Shown here piece after piece: positions 17,891 to 26,693 of a DNA stretch of 64,000 nucleotides. Where the stretch lies: the NCBI RefSeq assembly GCF_009720145.1, contig NZ_CP046254.1, positions 104,215-168,214 of the forward strand, written 5' to 3'. A program made the translations under genes and the position numbers. The notes under the pieces were generated by a model. That model ran no database searches. It had not been told where the DNA came from and saw only the letters and a list, made by a program, of their open reading frames with translations. Each line of letters starts with the position of its first letter. The stretch's first letter is position 1. This DNA is from Sphingobium sp. CAP-1 (GTDB taxonomy: Bacteria > Pseudomonadota > Alphaproteobacteria > Sphingomonadales > Sphingomonadaceae).

Positions 17891-18495
17891 GACGACCTCC
17901 TTTCGCTTTTCTTGGTTTCGGCGCGCGCGTCGCGCAGGATTTCGACACCGCCCTTGATGGCGATGATGGCGGTGGCGAAGCCGACCAGCAGGTCCGGCCA
18001 ATTGGTACCCAACCACAGCACCAGCACGCCGGCGATCAGGATGCCGCCGTTGGAAATGAAGTCGTTGAAGCTGAAGGTGGTTGCGGCCCGGAGATTGACG
18101 TCCGGATCCTTGAGGCGCTGGAGCAGCCGCAGGCAGAGGTAATTCACGACGCCGGCGATCGCGGACATGACCATCATGGTAGGTCCGATGGGCTCGCTGC
18201 CCTGCACGTAGCGCCGTCCGACATCGATCAAGATGCCGCCCGCGAAGATCAGCAGCATGACGCCCGAAGCGACCGCGGCGCGTGTCTTCCATGTCTGGCC
18301 CCGGGTGAGCGCCACAAGGCTCAGCGCATACACAGCCGTATCGGACAGGTTGTCGACGCCGTTGGCGATCAGCGCGCTCGAGTCCGCGAAGAAGCCGGAA
18401 ACGAAGAAGCCCGCAGCGATCGCCGCGTTCAGCAGCAGGACGATCCACAGTGTGCGGCGCTCCTGCCCGCCATTGTTGTCGTTGCCCGGGATCAT
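17887..18495 (-). CDS. Cation diffusion facilitator (CDF) family transporter
   Basis: 202-residue membrane protein with five to six predicted helices. CDF metal-site motifs are visible: VDNLSD in helix 2 (D-x3-D) and FNDFISNGG in helix 5 (D-x3-N). CDF proteins exchange cytoplasmic zinc, cobalt, iron or similar cations for protons. It lacks the long cytoplasmic C-terminal domain of classical CDFs. It overlaps both neighbours by four bases (ZIP upstream, P-type ATPase downstream). Confidence 0.9.
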   Translation of the reverse strand: MIPGNDNNGGQERRTLWIVLLLNAAIAAGFFVSGFFADSSALIANGVDNLSDTAVYALSLVALTRGQTWKTRAAVASGVMLLIFAGGILIDVGRRYVQGSEPIGPTMMVMSAIAGVVNYLCLRLLQRLKDPDVNLRAATTFSFNDFISNGGILIAGVLVLWLGTNWPDLLVGFATAIIAIKGGVEILRDARAETKKSERRSS

Positions 18496-19178
18496 CCCAT
18501 CATCTCCTCAAGTGTCAGCAGGGCCAGGAAGCCGACGAAAAACATCGAGCTGATGAGCGGGGTGTCGGGTTTCTCGTGCGCCTCGACCAGCAACTCCTCC
18601 GTGACGAGGTAGAGCAGCGCCATCAGCCCGAAGCTGAGGAAGCCGGCGATCATCACCGGCGACAGCGCGGCGACCGGCACGGCAGCGAGCGCGCCGATCG
18701 GCAGCAGCAGGGCCAATGCCGAGACGATCACGATGATGCGCAAGCGCGAGCGATAGGTTTCCGCCAGCTCGTCGGTCAGCGTCAGTCCCAGAAATAACAC
18801 TTCCAGAGTGAGCGCGATCGTCAGCAGGAGACCTGCCTTCTCGCCCGCCACGAAAGCGAGGCCGAGCACCAGGCCGTCGACCAGAATGTCGATGCCGATC
18901 GCGGCGAGTAGCGCCATCGGCCCCTTGAAGCGGGCCTCAAGAGCCTTGAGCCCCAGCATGGTCGCGACGCCCGCCGCCCCGCCGATCAACGTCGCGCTGG
19001 GCGATGCCTCATGCTTGACCTGCGGCAGGATTTCGGTCGCTGCCGCCGCGAACACGACGCCGGCAGCGAGATGCTGTAGGCCCGCCACGAGGCCAGGTTT
19101 CAACTTGGTGCGGCTCGCGACAATCGCGCCGAGCACGACCGCCAGCACAGGCGCAAGCGTATAGAGCAGTGCCTGCAT
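18492..19178 (-). CDS. ZIP family metal transporter
   Basis: 228-residue polytopic membrane protein of the ZIP family with about eight hydrophobic segments, motifs HLAAGVVFAAAATEILPQ in the second helix (His/Glu) and IDILVDGLVLGLAF in the fourth, matching the ZIP metal-site helices. ZIP proteins normally carry divalent metals into the cytoplasm, which is odd in an efflux operon; it may work as a regulated leak or have another polarity. Three bases separate it from the upstream lipoprotein gene. Confidence 0.88.
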   Translation of the reverse strand: MQALLYTLAPVLAVVLGAIVASRTKLKPGLVAGLQHLAAGVVFAAAATEILPQVKHEASPSATLIGGAAGVATMLGLKALEARFKGPMALLAAIGIDILVDGLVLGLAFVAGEKAGLLLTIALTLEVLFLGLTLTDELAETYRSRLRIIVIVSALALLLPIGALAAVPVAALSPVMIAGFLSFGLMALLYLVTEELLVEAHEKPDTPLISSMFFVGFLALLTLEEMMG

Positions 19179-19181
19179 TTC

Positions 19182-19646
19182 CTAGGACTCCTCCGGGGTT
19201 CGGTGGCAGACGCGGATCTTCCCGCGTCGCGTGAACGCGATCGATCCGCCCGCCACGACAGCCCGCGAATGGTCGCCGCGAAACTCGTCACCGGTTCGCT
19301 GCGCGCGCAGGATCTCGGTCCTGCCCTTCGGCAGCCAGGTGACGGCCATTTTCAAGCCGTCATCGATGAAGTCGACATCGGCGCGTGTGCCGTCGTCGCA
19401 GTACATGATGCGCTGCGCGATTAGTTTCGACGTCAGATGCTTTTCATGCGCCGGCTCGGTAGGCTGGGTCGGCGCTGGATTACACGCCCCTATAACCGCC
19501 CCGGAGACGAGAACGACGCCGAGGCGCGCGATCGCCAGACCGGCCCGATTCAGGCCGCACAAGGTTGTCACATTTGAAATCGACGTGTCAGACATCGGTC
19601 TCTTCCGACGAAGCGCCCTGTGGCGTTCGAAGGCAGGGCAGTTCAT
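19182..19646 (-). CDS. Putative small lipoprotein, MliC-like
   Basis: Up to 154 residues. A hydrophobic stretch ending SGAVIGAC (lipobox Cys) is followed by a beta-rich domain with YCDDGTRADVDFIDDGLKMAV resembling MliC/lysozyme-inhibitor-like lipoproteins. Two starts are possible: 19646, which overlaps the upstream stop by four bases (ATGA), or 19595, preceded by GGAAGAG, which gives a more normal signal peptide. It appears to be a paralogue of the gene just upstream (YRCSDG / YCDDG). Function in metal handling is unknown. Confidence 0.7.
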   Translation of the reverse strand: MNCPAFERHRALRRKRPMSDTSISNVTTLCGLNRAGLAIARLGVVLVSGAVIGACNPAPTQPTEPAHEKHLTSKLIAQRIMYCDDGTRADVDFIDDGLKMAVTWLPKGRTEILRAQRTGDEFRGDHSRAVVAGGSIAFTRRGKIRVCHRTPEES

Positions 19647-20020
19647 CGCGTGCCTTCCTGCTCGCAGATCCGGGTACGGCCATCGCCTTCCACGATGGTG
19701 AGCTGCGACCCCTTGAAGGTCGCGGTGGCTGTTTCGCCGACATATTGCAGGCCCTGCGCTGGCGCGGTCAGCATCATCGGCGGTCCCCCGTTGGAGCGCC
19801 GCAAATCGATCTGCAGGCCGTTGTCCTTGTAATCGACGAACAGCGGTTCCCCGTCGGAACAGCGATATCTATGCCTCCCCATTTCCCCGGTCGCCACGGC
19901 GCTGTCGGACGAATGGATCTGCTGCTCCGTTGGCGGGGCTGGCGGCTTTCTTTCCGAGCACGCCGCGAGCCCGACAACGAGGATGACGGCGGGCAGCACC
20001 CGCTTACAGTGCATCATCAT
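19643..20020 (-). CDS. Small lipoprotein with MliC-like domain
   Basis: 125 residues: signal peptide MMMHCKRVLPAVILVVGLAAC with lipobox LAAC (Cys lipidated), then a beta domain RYRCSDGEPLFVDYKDNG and TATFKGSQLTIVEGD resembling the MliC/PliC fold. The two conserved cysteines (in RYRCSDG and near the end in RICEQ) could form the MliC disulfide. Predicted periplasm-facing outer membrane lipoprotein. It overlaps both neighbours by four bases, placing it firmly in the metal operon. Confidence 0.75.
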   Translation of the reverse strand: MMMHCKRVLPAVILVVGLAACSERKPPAPPTEQQIHSSDSAVATGEMGRHRYRCSDGEPLFVDYKDNGLQIDLRRSNGGPPMMLTAPAQGLQYVGETATATFKGSQLTIVEGDGRTRICEQEGTR

Positions 20021-20505
20021 CGCGCCTTCCTCCTGCAGCGGAAGGGGACGCGCTGACGATTGATAGCCCGGGCAGGCTGACCTACCCGCCAGCGGAGATA
20101 GGTTGCGAGGCGATCGTCAGATTCGACCATCAGGGATCGCAGGCGGCGCAACATCATCGCCGCGAACGGCAGGGAGAGCGCCCCGCGCAGCGTGCAGCTA
20201 TGCGTTAGCCTGGTGCCGCCATCGTCCCCCGCCAGCTCGTACCGCTCTTCGAGCGTGAACAGATAGGGGATGCCGCAGGACCAAGCGAAGGCGTGCGGTT
20301 TATCGAATCGATCAATCCGTGCTGGCGTCCGAATTGGCCGGGTGATGCCCTGGATCGCAAAGGTGCATTCTGTGTCGCCGAGCCGGGACGGATCATCGAG
20401 AAATACGAGCGGACTCCACGCCCGGCGATGATCCGGATCGGTGAGTGCCGACCAGATGCGCAGTGGCCCGCCGTGAAGCATCGAGCTGGTTATGGTGCGA
20501 GGCAT
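20017..20505 (-). CDS. SRPBCC (START-like) family protein
   Basis: 162 residues from the ATG at 20505 (MPRTITSSMLHGGPLRIWSAL, shortened). The sequence follows the SRPBCC/polyketide-cyclase pattern: N-terminal strand and IWSALTDPDHRRAW helix, DTECTFAIQGITRPIRTPARI strands, and a C-terminal long helix (FAAMMLRRLRSLMVESD). Such proteins bind hydrophobic ligands in a deep pocket. A GGGAGATGGGG ribosome binding site supports this start. It lies between czcA (53-base gap) and the lipoprotein gene (four-base overlap). Confidence 0.75.
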   Translation of the reverse strand: MPRTITSSMLHGGPLRIWSALTDPDHRRAWSPLVFLDDPSRLGDTECTFAIQGITRPIRTPARIDRFDKPHAFAWSCGIPYLFTLEERYELAGDDGGTRLTHSCTLRGALSLPFAAMMLRRLRSLMVESDDRLATYLRWRVGQPARAINRQRVPFRCRRKAR

Positions 20506-20558
20506 ATCCCCATCTCCCAGAGATGGGCGGGGCGATCGCGGATCGCCCCGCCCATCCA

Positions 20559-23500
20559 TCAGGCCAAGTTGTTCACGAAGGTCTGACCGTGGTCGTCCCC
20601 TTCATGCTCCTCATTGTAGTGCTCGGGTTTCTCGATCACTTTCTGCCCGAACCGGGCATAGAGTGTCGGCAGCACGAACAGCGTAAGAAGCGTCGCCGAG
20701 ATCAGACCGCCGATGACGACCGTCGCCAAAGGCTTTTGAACCTCTGCGCCGGCGCCTTCGCCCAGCGCCATCGGCACGAAGCCGAGGCTGGCGACTAGCG
20801 CGGTCATGATGACGGGTCGCAGACGCTGCATCGCGCCAACATGCGCGGCTTCCTCGCGGCTCATCCCTGATCGGATCAGATCTTGGATCGAGCTGACCAT
20901 GACGAGGCCGTTGAGGACCGCGATGCCCGAGAGGGCGATGAAGCCCACTGCCGCCGAGATCGAGAAGTCCATGCCCCGCAGGAACAGCAACAGGACGCCG
21001 CCCACCAGCGCGAAAGGCACGCCGGTGAACACGATCGCGGCGTCGCGGACCGATCCCAACGCCCCGTAGAGGAGCAGCAGGATCAAAATGAAGCAAGCCG
21101 GAATGACCAGCTTCAGCCGTTCGCTTGCCGATTGGAGGTTCTCGAACTGGCCGCCCCATTCGAGATAGGTGCCGGCAGGCAGCCGGAGTTGGCTGCCGAT
21201 CGCCGCCTGCGCATCCGCCACGACGGATCCGACGTCGCGGCCACGCACGTTGGCTTGCACCACCACGCGCCGCTTGCCGTTCTCGCGGCTGATCTGGTTC
21301 GGACCATCGACCACCTTGATCTCGGCGACGCTGGACAGCGGTACATAGCCGCCGCCTGCCACCGGCACCTGCACCTGTTGGAGCAGGCCGATGTCGGCAC
21401 GCTGCGCCTCCGACAGGCGGATCACCACGGGGAAGCGACGGTCGCCCTCGAAGATCTGGCCCGATGTTCGCCCGCCGATCGTCGCAGTCACGGTGTCCTG
21501 CACATCCTGAGCCGTAACGCCCAACCGCGCCATCGCGTCGCGGTTGACGCGAATGTCGAGCATGGGAAGACCGGTCGTCTGCTCCACCTTCACGTCCGCT
21601 GCGCCTTGCGTTCTGCGCAGCACCGCCGCGATTTGCTCGGCCGTCCGGTTCATCTGGTTGAAGTCGTCCCCGAACACCTTCACCGCGATGTCGCCGCGCA
21701 CGCCGGCGATCAGCTCGTTGAAGCGCATCTGGATGGGCTGGGTGATCTCGTAGGCATTTCCCGGAATCTTCGCGAGATTACCCTCGATCCGGCTGACCAG
21801 CTCCTCCTTGGGAAGCTCAGGATCCGGCCAATCCTTGCGCGGCTTCAGGATGACGAACATGTCGGTCGCGTTCGGCGGCATCGGGTCGGCCGCCAGCTCG
21901 GCGGTGCCCGTCTTGGAATAGACGAATTGCACCTCCGGCTGCTTCGACATCATCCGCTCGATCGGCACCTGCATCGCCTGGCTCTGCTGGACCGACGTTG
22001 CCGGAATGCGGAGCGACTGGATCAGCAAATCGCCTTCGTCGAGCTGCGGCAGGAACACCGAGCCGAGCGTAGTGAAAGCAAGCGCCGCCACCACAAGGCT
22101 TCCCACACCCGCACCGATCGTCAGCGTCGGGCGCTTCATGGCCCGGTCGAGACCGGGTTCGTAGCGCTTCTTCAGCCACGTGATGATGCGGCCGTCCTTC
22201 TCCTCGACCTTCTTCGACAGCCAGATCGCAATCATCGCCGGCACGAAGGTGAGAGAGAGGATGAAGGCGAAGGCGAGCGCGATGATGACGGTCAGCGCCA
22301 TCGGTCCGAACGTTTTACCCTCCACGCCGGTCAGCGTGAGCAGCGGTACGTAGACGAGGATGATGATTGCCTGCCCGTACACAGAGGGACGGATCATCTC
22401 ACGCGCAGCGGCTGCCACGGTCGCGAGCCGTTCCTTGACGCTGAGCAATCGGCCTTCATGATGCTGTTGCTCGGCAAGCCGGCGCAGCGCGTTTTCGACA
22501 ATGATGACGGCGCCGTCGACGATCAGACCGAAGTCCAAAGCCCCAAGGCTCATCAGATTGGCCGAGACCCCAGCGCGCAGCATACCAAAGCCTGTCAGCA
22601 TCATGGTGATCGGGATGACCAACGCCGCGATCAGGGCCGCACGGAAGTTGCCGAGCAGCAGGAAGAGCACGACGATGACCAGCACCGCGCCTTCGGACAG
22701 GTTTTTCGCGACCGTCTTGATCGTCGAATTGACCAGCTCGGTGCGGTTCAGCACCGGCTGAATTACGACGTCAGGAGGCAGCGAAGCGTTGATCGTCTTC
22801 AGTTTCTCAGCGACCGCGGTCGACACGATGCGGCTGTTCTCGCCGATCCGCATGATCGCCGTGCCGACGACGACTTCGGTACCGTTCTCCGATGCCGAAC
22901 CCATGCGGATCGCCTGACCCGTCTTCACAGTCGCAACTTGTTCGACCGTGATCGGCACGCCGTTACGTGTCGCGATCACGGTCCTGGCCAACTCGCTGGC
23001 ATTGCGAACGAGCGCATCCGAGCGAACAGCCAGACCTTCGCCATTGCGATTGACGAAGCCACCGCCGACGCTGGTGTTATTGCGCTCCAGCGCATTTCCC
23101 AGGTCCGTCAGCGTGATGCCGAGCGAGGCCAGCTTCTGCACGTCGGGCACGACGAGGAACTGCTTGGCGTAACCGCCAATCGAGTCGACACCGGCGAGGC
23201 CCGGTGTGGTCTTCAGAAGCGGCGTCACGATCCAGTCCTGCGCGGTGCGCAGGTAGGTCGCCTTGTCCTCTTCGGTCGTCAGTCGCTCGCCCTCTGGCGT
23301 GATGTAGCTGCCATCGGGCTGTTGGCCCGGTTCACCGGGCTTGTGCTTGTCGTCCTCGCGATGATCGAGACGAACGGTGTACATGTACACCTCGCCCAGG
23401 CCTGTCGCGATCGGACCCATTTCAGGGTTCACGCCGTCGGGCAGATTCTCTTGCACGCCCCGCAGACGCTCGCCCACCTGCTGGCGGGCGAAATAGATGT

Positions 23501-23804
23501 CCGTCGCGTCCGAAAAGACCGCCGTGATCTGCGCGAAGCCGTTGCGGCTCAACGAGCGCGTATATTCCAGGCCGGGGGTGCCGGCGAGCGCGGTTTCGAT
23601 TGGAAACGACACCTGCTTCTCGACCAGCTCGGGCGAGAGGGCAGGCGCGCGGACGTTGATCTGGACCTGATTGTTGGTGATGTCCGGCACCGCGTCGATC
23701 GGTAGCCGGTAGAGGGAAAAGGCGCCGATGGCGGCGACGATGACGGTGAGGAGCAGGACTAGCCAGCGCTTCTCGACCGCCCAGGTTACGATACGGGCGA
23801 TCAT
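20559..23804 (-). CDS. czcA: Heavy-metal efflux RND pump, CzcA type (HME1)
   Basis: 1081-residue inner membrane RND transporter, proton-driven, exporting cobalt/zinc/cadmium-class cations through the periplasm. Helix 4 carries DFGLIVDGAVIIVEN (D424, D430, E437), the HME1 signature and the spacing of the proton relay in CzcA. Twelve transmembrane segments and two large periplasmic loops are visible. An insertion of about 25 charged residues lies at 150-176. It follows czcB by three bases. A very long reading frame on the opposite strand over this gene is a codon-bias shadow. Confidence 0.95.
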   Translation of the reverse strand: MIARIVTWAVEKRWLVLLLTVIVAAIGAFSLYRLPIDAVPDITNNQVQINVRAPALSPELVEKQVSFPIETALAGTPGLEYTRSLSRNGFAQITAVFSDATDIYFARQQVGERLRGVQENLPDGVNPEMGPIATGLGEVYMYTVRLDHREDDKHKPGEPGQQPDGSYITPEGERLTTEEDKATYLRTAQDWIVTPLLKTTPGLAGVDSIGGYAKQFLVVPDVQKLASLGITLTDLGNALERNNTSVGGGFVNRNGEGLAVRSDALVRNASELARTVIATRNGVPITVEQVATVKTGQAIRMGSASENGTEVVVGTAIMRIGENSRIVSTAVAEKLKTINASLPPDVVIQPVLNRTELVNSTIKTVAKNLSEGAVLVIVVLFLLLGNFRAALIAALVIPITMMLTGFGMLRAGVSANLMSLGALDFGLIVDGAVIIVENALRRLAEQQHHEGRLLSVKERLATVAAAAREMIRPSVYGQAIIILVYVPLLTLTGVEGKTFGPMALTVIIALAFAFILSLTFVPAMIAIWLSKKVEEKDGRIITWLKKRYEPGLDRAMKRPTLTIGAGVGSLVVAALAFTTLGSVFLPQLDEGDLLIQSLRIPATSVQQSQAMQVPIERMMSKQPEVQFVYSKTGTAELAADPMPPNATDMFVILKPRKDWPDPELPKEELVSRIEGNLAKIPGNAYEITQPIQMRFNELIAGVRGDIAVKVFGDDFNQMNRTAEQIAAVLRRTQGAADVKVEQTTGLPMLDIRVNRDAMARLGVTAQDVQDTVTATIGGRTSGQIFEGDRRFPVVIRLSEAQRADIGLLQQVQVPVAGGGYVPLSSVAEIKVVDGPNQISRENGKRRVVVQANVRGRDVGSVVADAQAAIGSQLRLPAGTYLEWGGQFENLQSASERLKLVIPACFILILLLLYGALGSVRDAAIVFTGVPFALVGGVLLLFLRGMDFSISAAVGFIALSGIAVLNGLVMVSSIQDLIRSGMSREEAAHVGAMQRLRPVIMTALVASLGFVPMALGEGAGAEVQKPLATVVIGGLISATLLTLFVLPTLYARFGQKVIEKPEHYNEEHEGDDHGQTFVNNLA

Positions 23805-23807
23805 GGC

Positions 23808-24989
23808 TTAATCCTCGTGGCTCGCTTCGCCCTTGCCGATCTCGGCCTTGAGCGTGAAACTTCCGGTGGTGGCGATCTGTTCGTTGCCGGTCAGGCCCGA
23901 CCGGACGATCACCGTGTCGCCCGACGCATCGCCGAGCTGGACCGGGGTCGCCTTGAAGCCGGTGGGCGTGCGCACGAACACGACCGACTTGCCCTCGAAA
24001 CTCTGGACCGCCGTCGTCGGCACGCGGACCGCCCCGCTCCCGCCGCTGCCCGTGAGCTGCACGGCTGCCGTCACAGGCTCGCCGACCCGCCATTCGCCAC
24101 CGCGATTGTCGAGGGTGGCGAGCGCAGGCACGAGCCGCGTCTGCGGATCAAGCGCCGGCGACACGAAGGTCACGCGGGCGGTCGCCTGACGGCCTGCCGC
24201 CTTCACCAGCACCGTATTGCCGGGACGCACCCGGCCCGCATCCTCGGGCTTGAGATTAAGCGCGATCGACACCTGGCTCAGGTTGGCGATGCGATAGAGT
24301 TCGGCATCCGCCGCGACCGTTTGTCCCAGCGTCACGGGGCGCGCAATGATCTGGCCCGAGATCGGCGCGGCAATGCCGAGCCGGTTGAGCCCGCCGCCGC
24401 CGACACCCGCCGCCGAAACCATGCTCTGCGCCTGCGTCAGGGCGATCCGCGCCTCCGTCGCCGCTGTGCGGGCGGCGATCAGATCCTGTTCAGGGGAGAC
24501 TCTCTGCGCGAACAGCCGCTGTTCGCGCGCGAGGTTCGAATTAGCGAGCTGAAGCCGCGCCCGCGCCGCCTCGACCTCGCCCTTGATCTGCGCCGCCTCG
24601 CGGCTTTCGATGACCGCAATGGTCTGGCCGCGTCCGACCGATTGGCCGAGGTTACGGGTGAGCGCGACCACGCGTCCCGCAATTGCGGCCGAGACGACCT
24701 GCGTTCCCTGTGGGTCGCCCTCGATGATCGCGGGCAGCTCGATCGTCCCGGCCCCGCCGATGATCGGCCGTCCGACCTGGACGCCCGCTGTGGCGATCTG
24801 GTCGGCACCCAATGTGACGACGCCTTCACCGGCATGACCGCCTTCAGCACCGCCCTTTTCCGTGCCCGCTGCCGTCTCATTGGCAGCTGCGCCTTCGGCA
24901 GTTGCCTCGTTTCCGCCATCCTTGCCGCCGCAGGCAGCCAAGAGCAGGGCGAGCGACGCCGCGCCCGCGAGATAAAAGCTCTTCATCAC
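23808..24989 (-). CDS. czcB: RND efflux membrane fusion protein, CzcB type
   Basis: 393-residue periplasmic adaptor. The N-terminus has a lipobox (SLALLLAACGG), so it is probably lipid-anchored, followed by a low-complexity linker, a lipoyl half-domain (PIIGGAGTIELPAIIEGD), coiled-coil hairpin (EVEAARARLQLANSNLAREQ region), second lipoyl/beta-barrel and membrane-proximal domain. It links CzcA to the outer membrane factor. Start overlaps the czcC stop by four bases (24986-24989). Confidence 0.93.
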   Translation of the reverse strand: MMKSFYLAGAASLALLLAACGGKDGGNEATAEGAAANETAAGTEKGGAEGGHAGEGVVTLGADQIATAGVQVGRPIIGGAGTIELPAIIEGDPQGTQVVSAAIAGRVVALTRNLGQSVGRGQTIAVIESREAAQIKGEVEAARARLQLANSNLAREQRLFAQRVSPEQDLIAARTAATEARIALTQAQSMVSAAGVGGGGLNRLGIAAPISGQIIARPVTLGQTVAADAELYRIANLSQVSIALNLKPEDAGRVRPGNTVLVKAAGRQATARVTFVSPALDPQTRLVPALATLDNRGGEWRVGEPVTAAVQLTGSGGSGAVRVPTTAVQSFEGKSVVFVRTPTGFKATPVQLGDASGDTVIVRSGLTGNEQIATTGSFTLKAEIGKGEASHED

Positions 24990-26263
24990 TGATTCCCCCC
25001 ATTGGGCGCACGAGCGGTCAGTCGCTCCACTTGCGCGCGGGCATTCTGGTAATTGGCAAGCGCGTCGATCGCGGCGACCCGCGTTTCGGCGAGCGTGCGT
25101 TCAGCATCGAGCAATTCGAGCTGGCCGAACTTGCCCTCGCGATAGCCGATCCGCGCGATGCGGGCGGCCTCCTGTGCAGCCGCCAGCGCCGGCCCCGACG
25201 CCGCACGAGCCGTCGTTGCGGCATTGGCCGCCTGCGCCTGCGCGTCCGTGATCGCCTGTTCGATGTCGAGCGCGGTCACGCGGCGCTGCGCATCCGCCTG
25301 GGTCCGCTGCGCGGTCGCCTGCGCAATCGCGGCGCGACCATTGTTGAACACCGGGATCGGGATCGACACGCTGAACACCGCCGCCATGTCGTTGGTCGCT
25401 TCCAGGCGGCGGATCGACGGCCCGACGTTCAGGTCAGGCACGCGATTGGCGCGCGCGAGCCGCACGCCGGCTTCGGCAATGGAGAAATCCGCGTTGGCTG
25501 CCGCCAGCGCGAGTGTGCCGGTCGTGTTGACCGGTGCCAACGGCCCATAGACGTTCACATCGGGAAGGCGATCGAGCAGCGTGTCATCGAGCAGGCCGTC
25601 GATCGGCCGTCCGATCCGACGCGCCAGATTGGCGCGGGCCGCCTCGGCCAAGCGAAGCTGCCGCTCCACATTGGCGTCGGCATTGATACGCGCGACATCC
25701 GCGCGCTGTTGCTCGAGTGGCGATGCCCGCCCTGCCTGCACGCGAACGCTCGCGGCCCGCAGCGCGTCGCTGGCGATCCGGGCCTGATCGCGGGCTGTCA
25801 TTACCCGGCGATCGGCCGCGACCGCTTCGACATAGAGCTGCGTTACCTGAAGCCGGACATCCGCCGCGATGATCGCGGCCTGGATCTCGGCCCGGGACAA
25901 TTGCGCATTGGCGACCGCGACGCGGGCGCCGCGCTTGCCGCCTAGCTCGATCGGGATCGCAAAGCCGACCGTGGTTTCCGCGCTGCGGACCCCCCGATAC
26001 GGCCCGGAGCCGATGACATTCTCGACTTGGCCTTGAACCACCGGATTGGGCCGCAAGCCGGCGACTGTGCGACCTGCACGGGCCGCGTCGATTCCAGCTG
26101 TCGCCGCTTCCGCAGCAGGGGCCGAACCGCCCGCTGCACTGACCGCTTGGTCAAGCGTGTAGACCGGCGCATCCTGCGCAACAGGCGCGGACGGTCCGAC
26201 CTGCGCCTGCGCCATCGTGGCGCAAGACGCTGCGGCCAGCATGGCCGCGAGGATACGATTCAT
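24986..26263 (-). CDS. czcC: Outer membrane efflux protein, CzcC type (TolC family)
   Basis: 425 residues: cleavable signal peptide (MNRILAAMLAAASCATMAQA) and two repeats of the outer membrane efflux protein domain, with long coiled-coil helices such as ANAQLSRAEIQAAIIAADV and the second repeat ending EQVERLTARAP-like. It forms the outer membrane duct of the tripartite CzcCBA pump. First gene of the czcCBA trio in transcription order; a small His-containing protein precedes it by 60 bases. Confidence 0.92.
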   Translation of the reverse strand: MNRILAAMLAAASCATMAQAQVGPSAPVAQDAPVYTLDQAVSAAGGSAPAAEAATAGIDAARAGRTVAGLRPNPVVQGQVENVIGSGPYRGVRSAETTVGFAIPIELGGKRGARVAVANAQLSRAEIQAAIIAADVRLQVTQLYVEAVAADRRVMTARDQARIASDALRAASVRVQAGRASPLEQQRADVARINADANVERQLRLAEAARANLARRIGRPIDGLLDDTLLDRLPDVNVYGPLAPVNTTGTLALAAANADFSIAEAGVRLARANRVPDLNVGPSIRRLEATNDMAAVFSVSIPIPVFNNGRAAIAQATAQRTQADAQRRVTALDIEQAITDAQAQAANAATTARAASGPALAAAQEAARIARIGYREGKFGQLELLDAERTLAETRVAAIDALANYQNARAQVERLTARAPNGGNQ

Positions 26264-26323
26264 GAAAATAGGACTCCTGACGATGATCGACAGGGGCGCG
26301 CCAACGCACGCCCAAATCGGACG

Positions 26324-26653
26324 TCAGGCTTGGGGGGGCCTCAAATGGACCATGCCGGTGCGGCCGTCGAGCGACGCAGAGGCGGAGATTGTCGGCTTGG
26401 GCACTGTGAGGACGGGGGTATATTCCATCGTCGTGCGCGCAGGCGCGCCGACGTCGTGTCCGTGACAATAATTGTGATGATGCGGGACATTCTTGTCCGA
26501 GTCCGATGGCACCTGATCGATGTCACCGGCGGTATGGACCGTGAACTCAACGCCCGCGATGCTTCCCCCCGCCAGATCGGCGGCATGGGCCATGCCGGAG
26601 AAGCTGGTCAGGACCAGCATCAGGCATGTCAGGAAAGGCAAAAAGGCTCGCAC
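26324..26653 (-). CDS. Small exported His-rich protein upstream of czcCBA (CzcI-like position)
   Basis: 109 residues with a signal peptide (MRAFLPFLTCLMLVLTSFSG, then MAHAAD) and a metal-binding-looking segment NVPHHHNYCHGHD. It occupies the place of czcI/cnrX-like small periplasmic proteins in front of czcC. Sequence similarity to any of these cannot be judged by eye; a role as periplasmic metal buffer or sensor is inference. The His/Cys cluster is the clearest sign of a metal function. Confidence 0.7.
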   Translation of the reverse strand: MRAFLPFLTCLMLVLTSFSGMAHAADLAGGSIAGVEFTVHTAGDIDQVPSDSDKNVPHHHNYCHGHDVGAPARTTMEYTPVLTVPKPTISASASLDGRTGMVHLRPPQA

Positions 26654-26693
26654 TAGCTTGCCTCTATCACGGAAGGGTTTTCATGTCATTGCA

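Noticed and set aside
15389..18448. Long 1019-residue reading of the P-type ATPase
   Set aside because: The first 186 residues overlap the CDF gene in another frame and look random; the ATG at 17890 with ATGA coupling is the real start.
20883..23705. 940-residue open frame opposite czcA
   Set aside because: It lies fully over czcA on the other strand, is extremely rich in Arg/His/Asp, has no domain, and is the usual codon-bias shadow in high-GC DNA.
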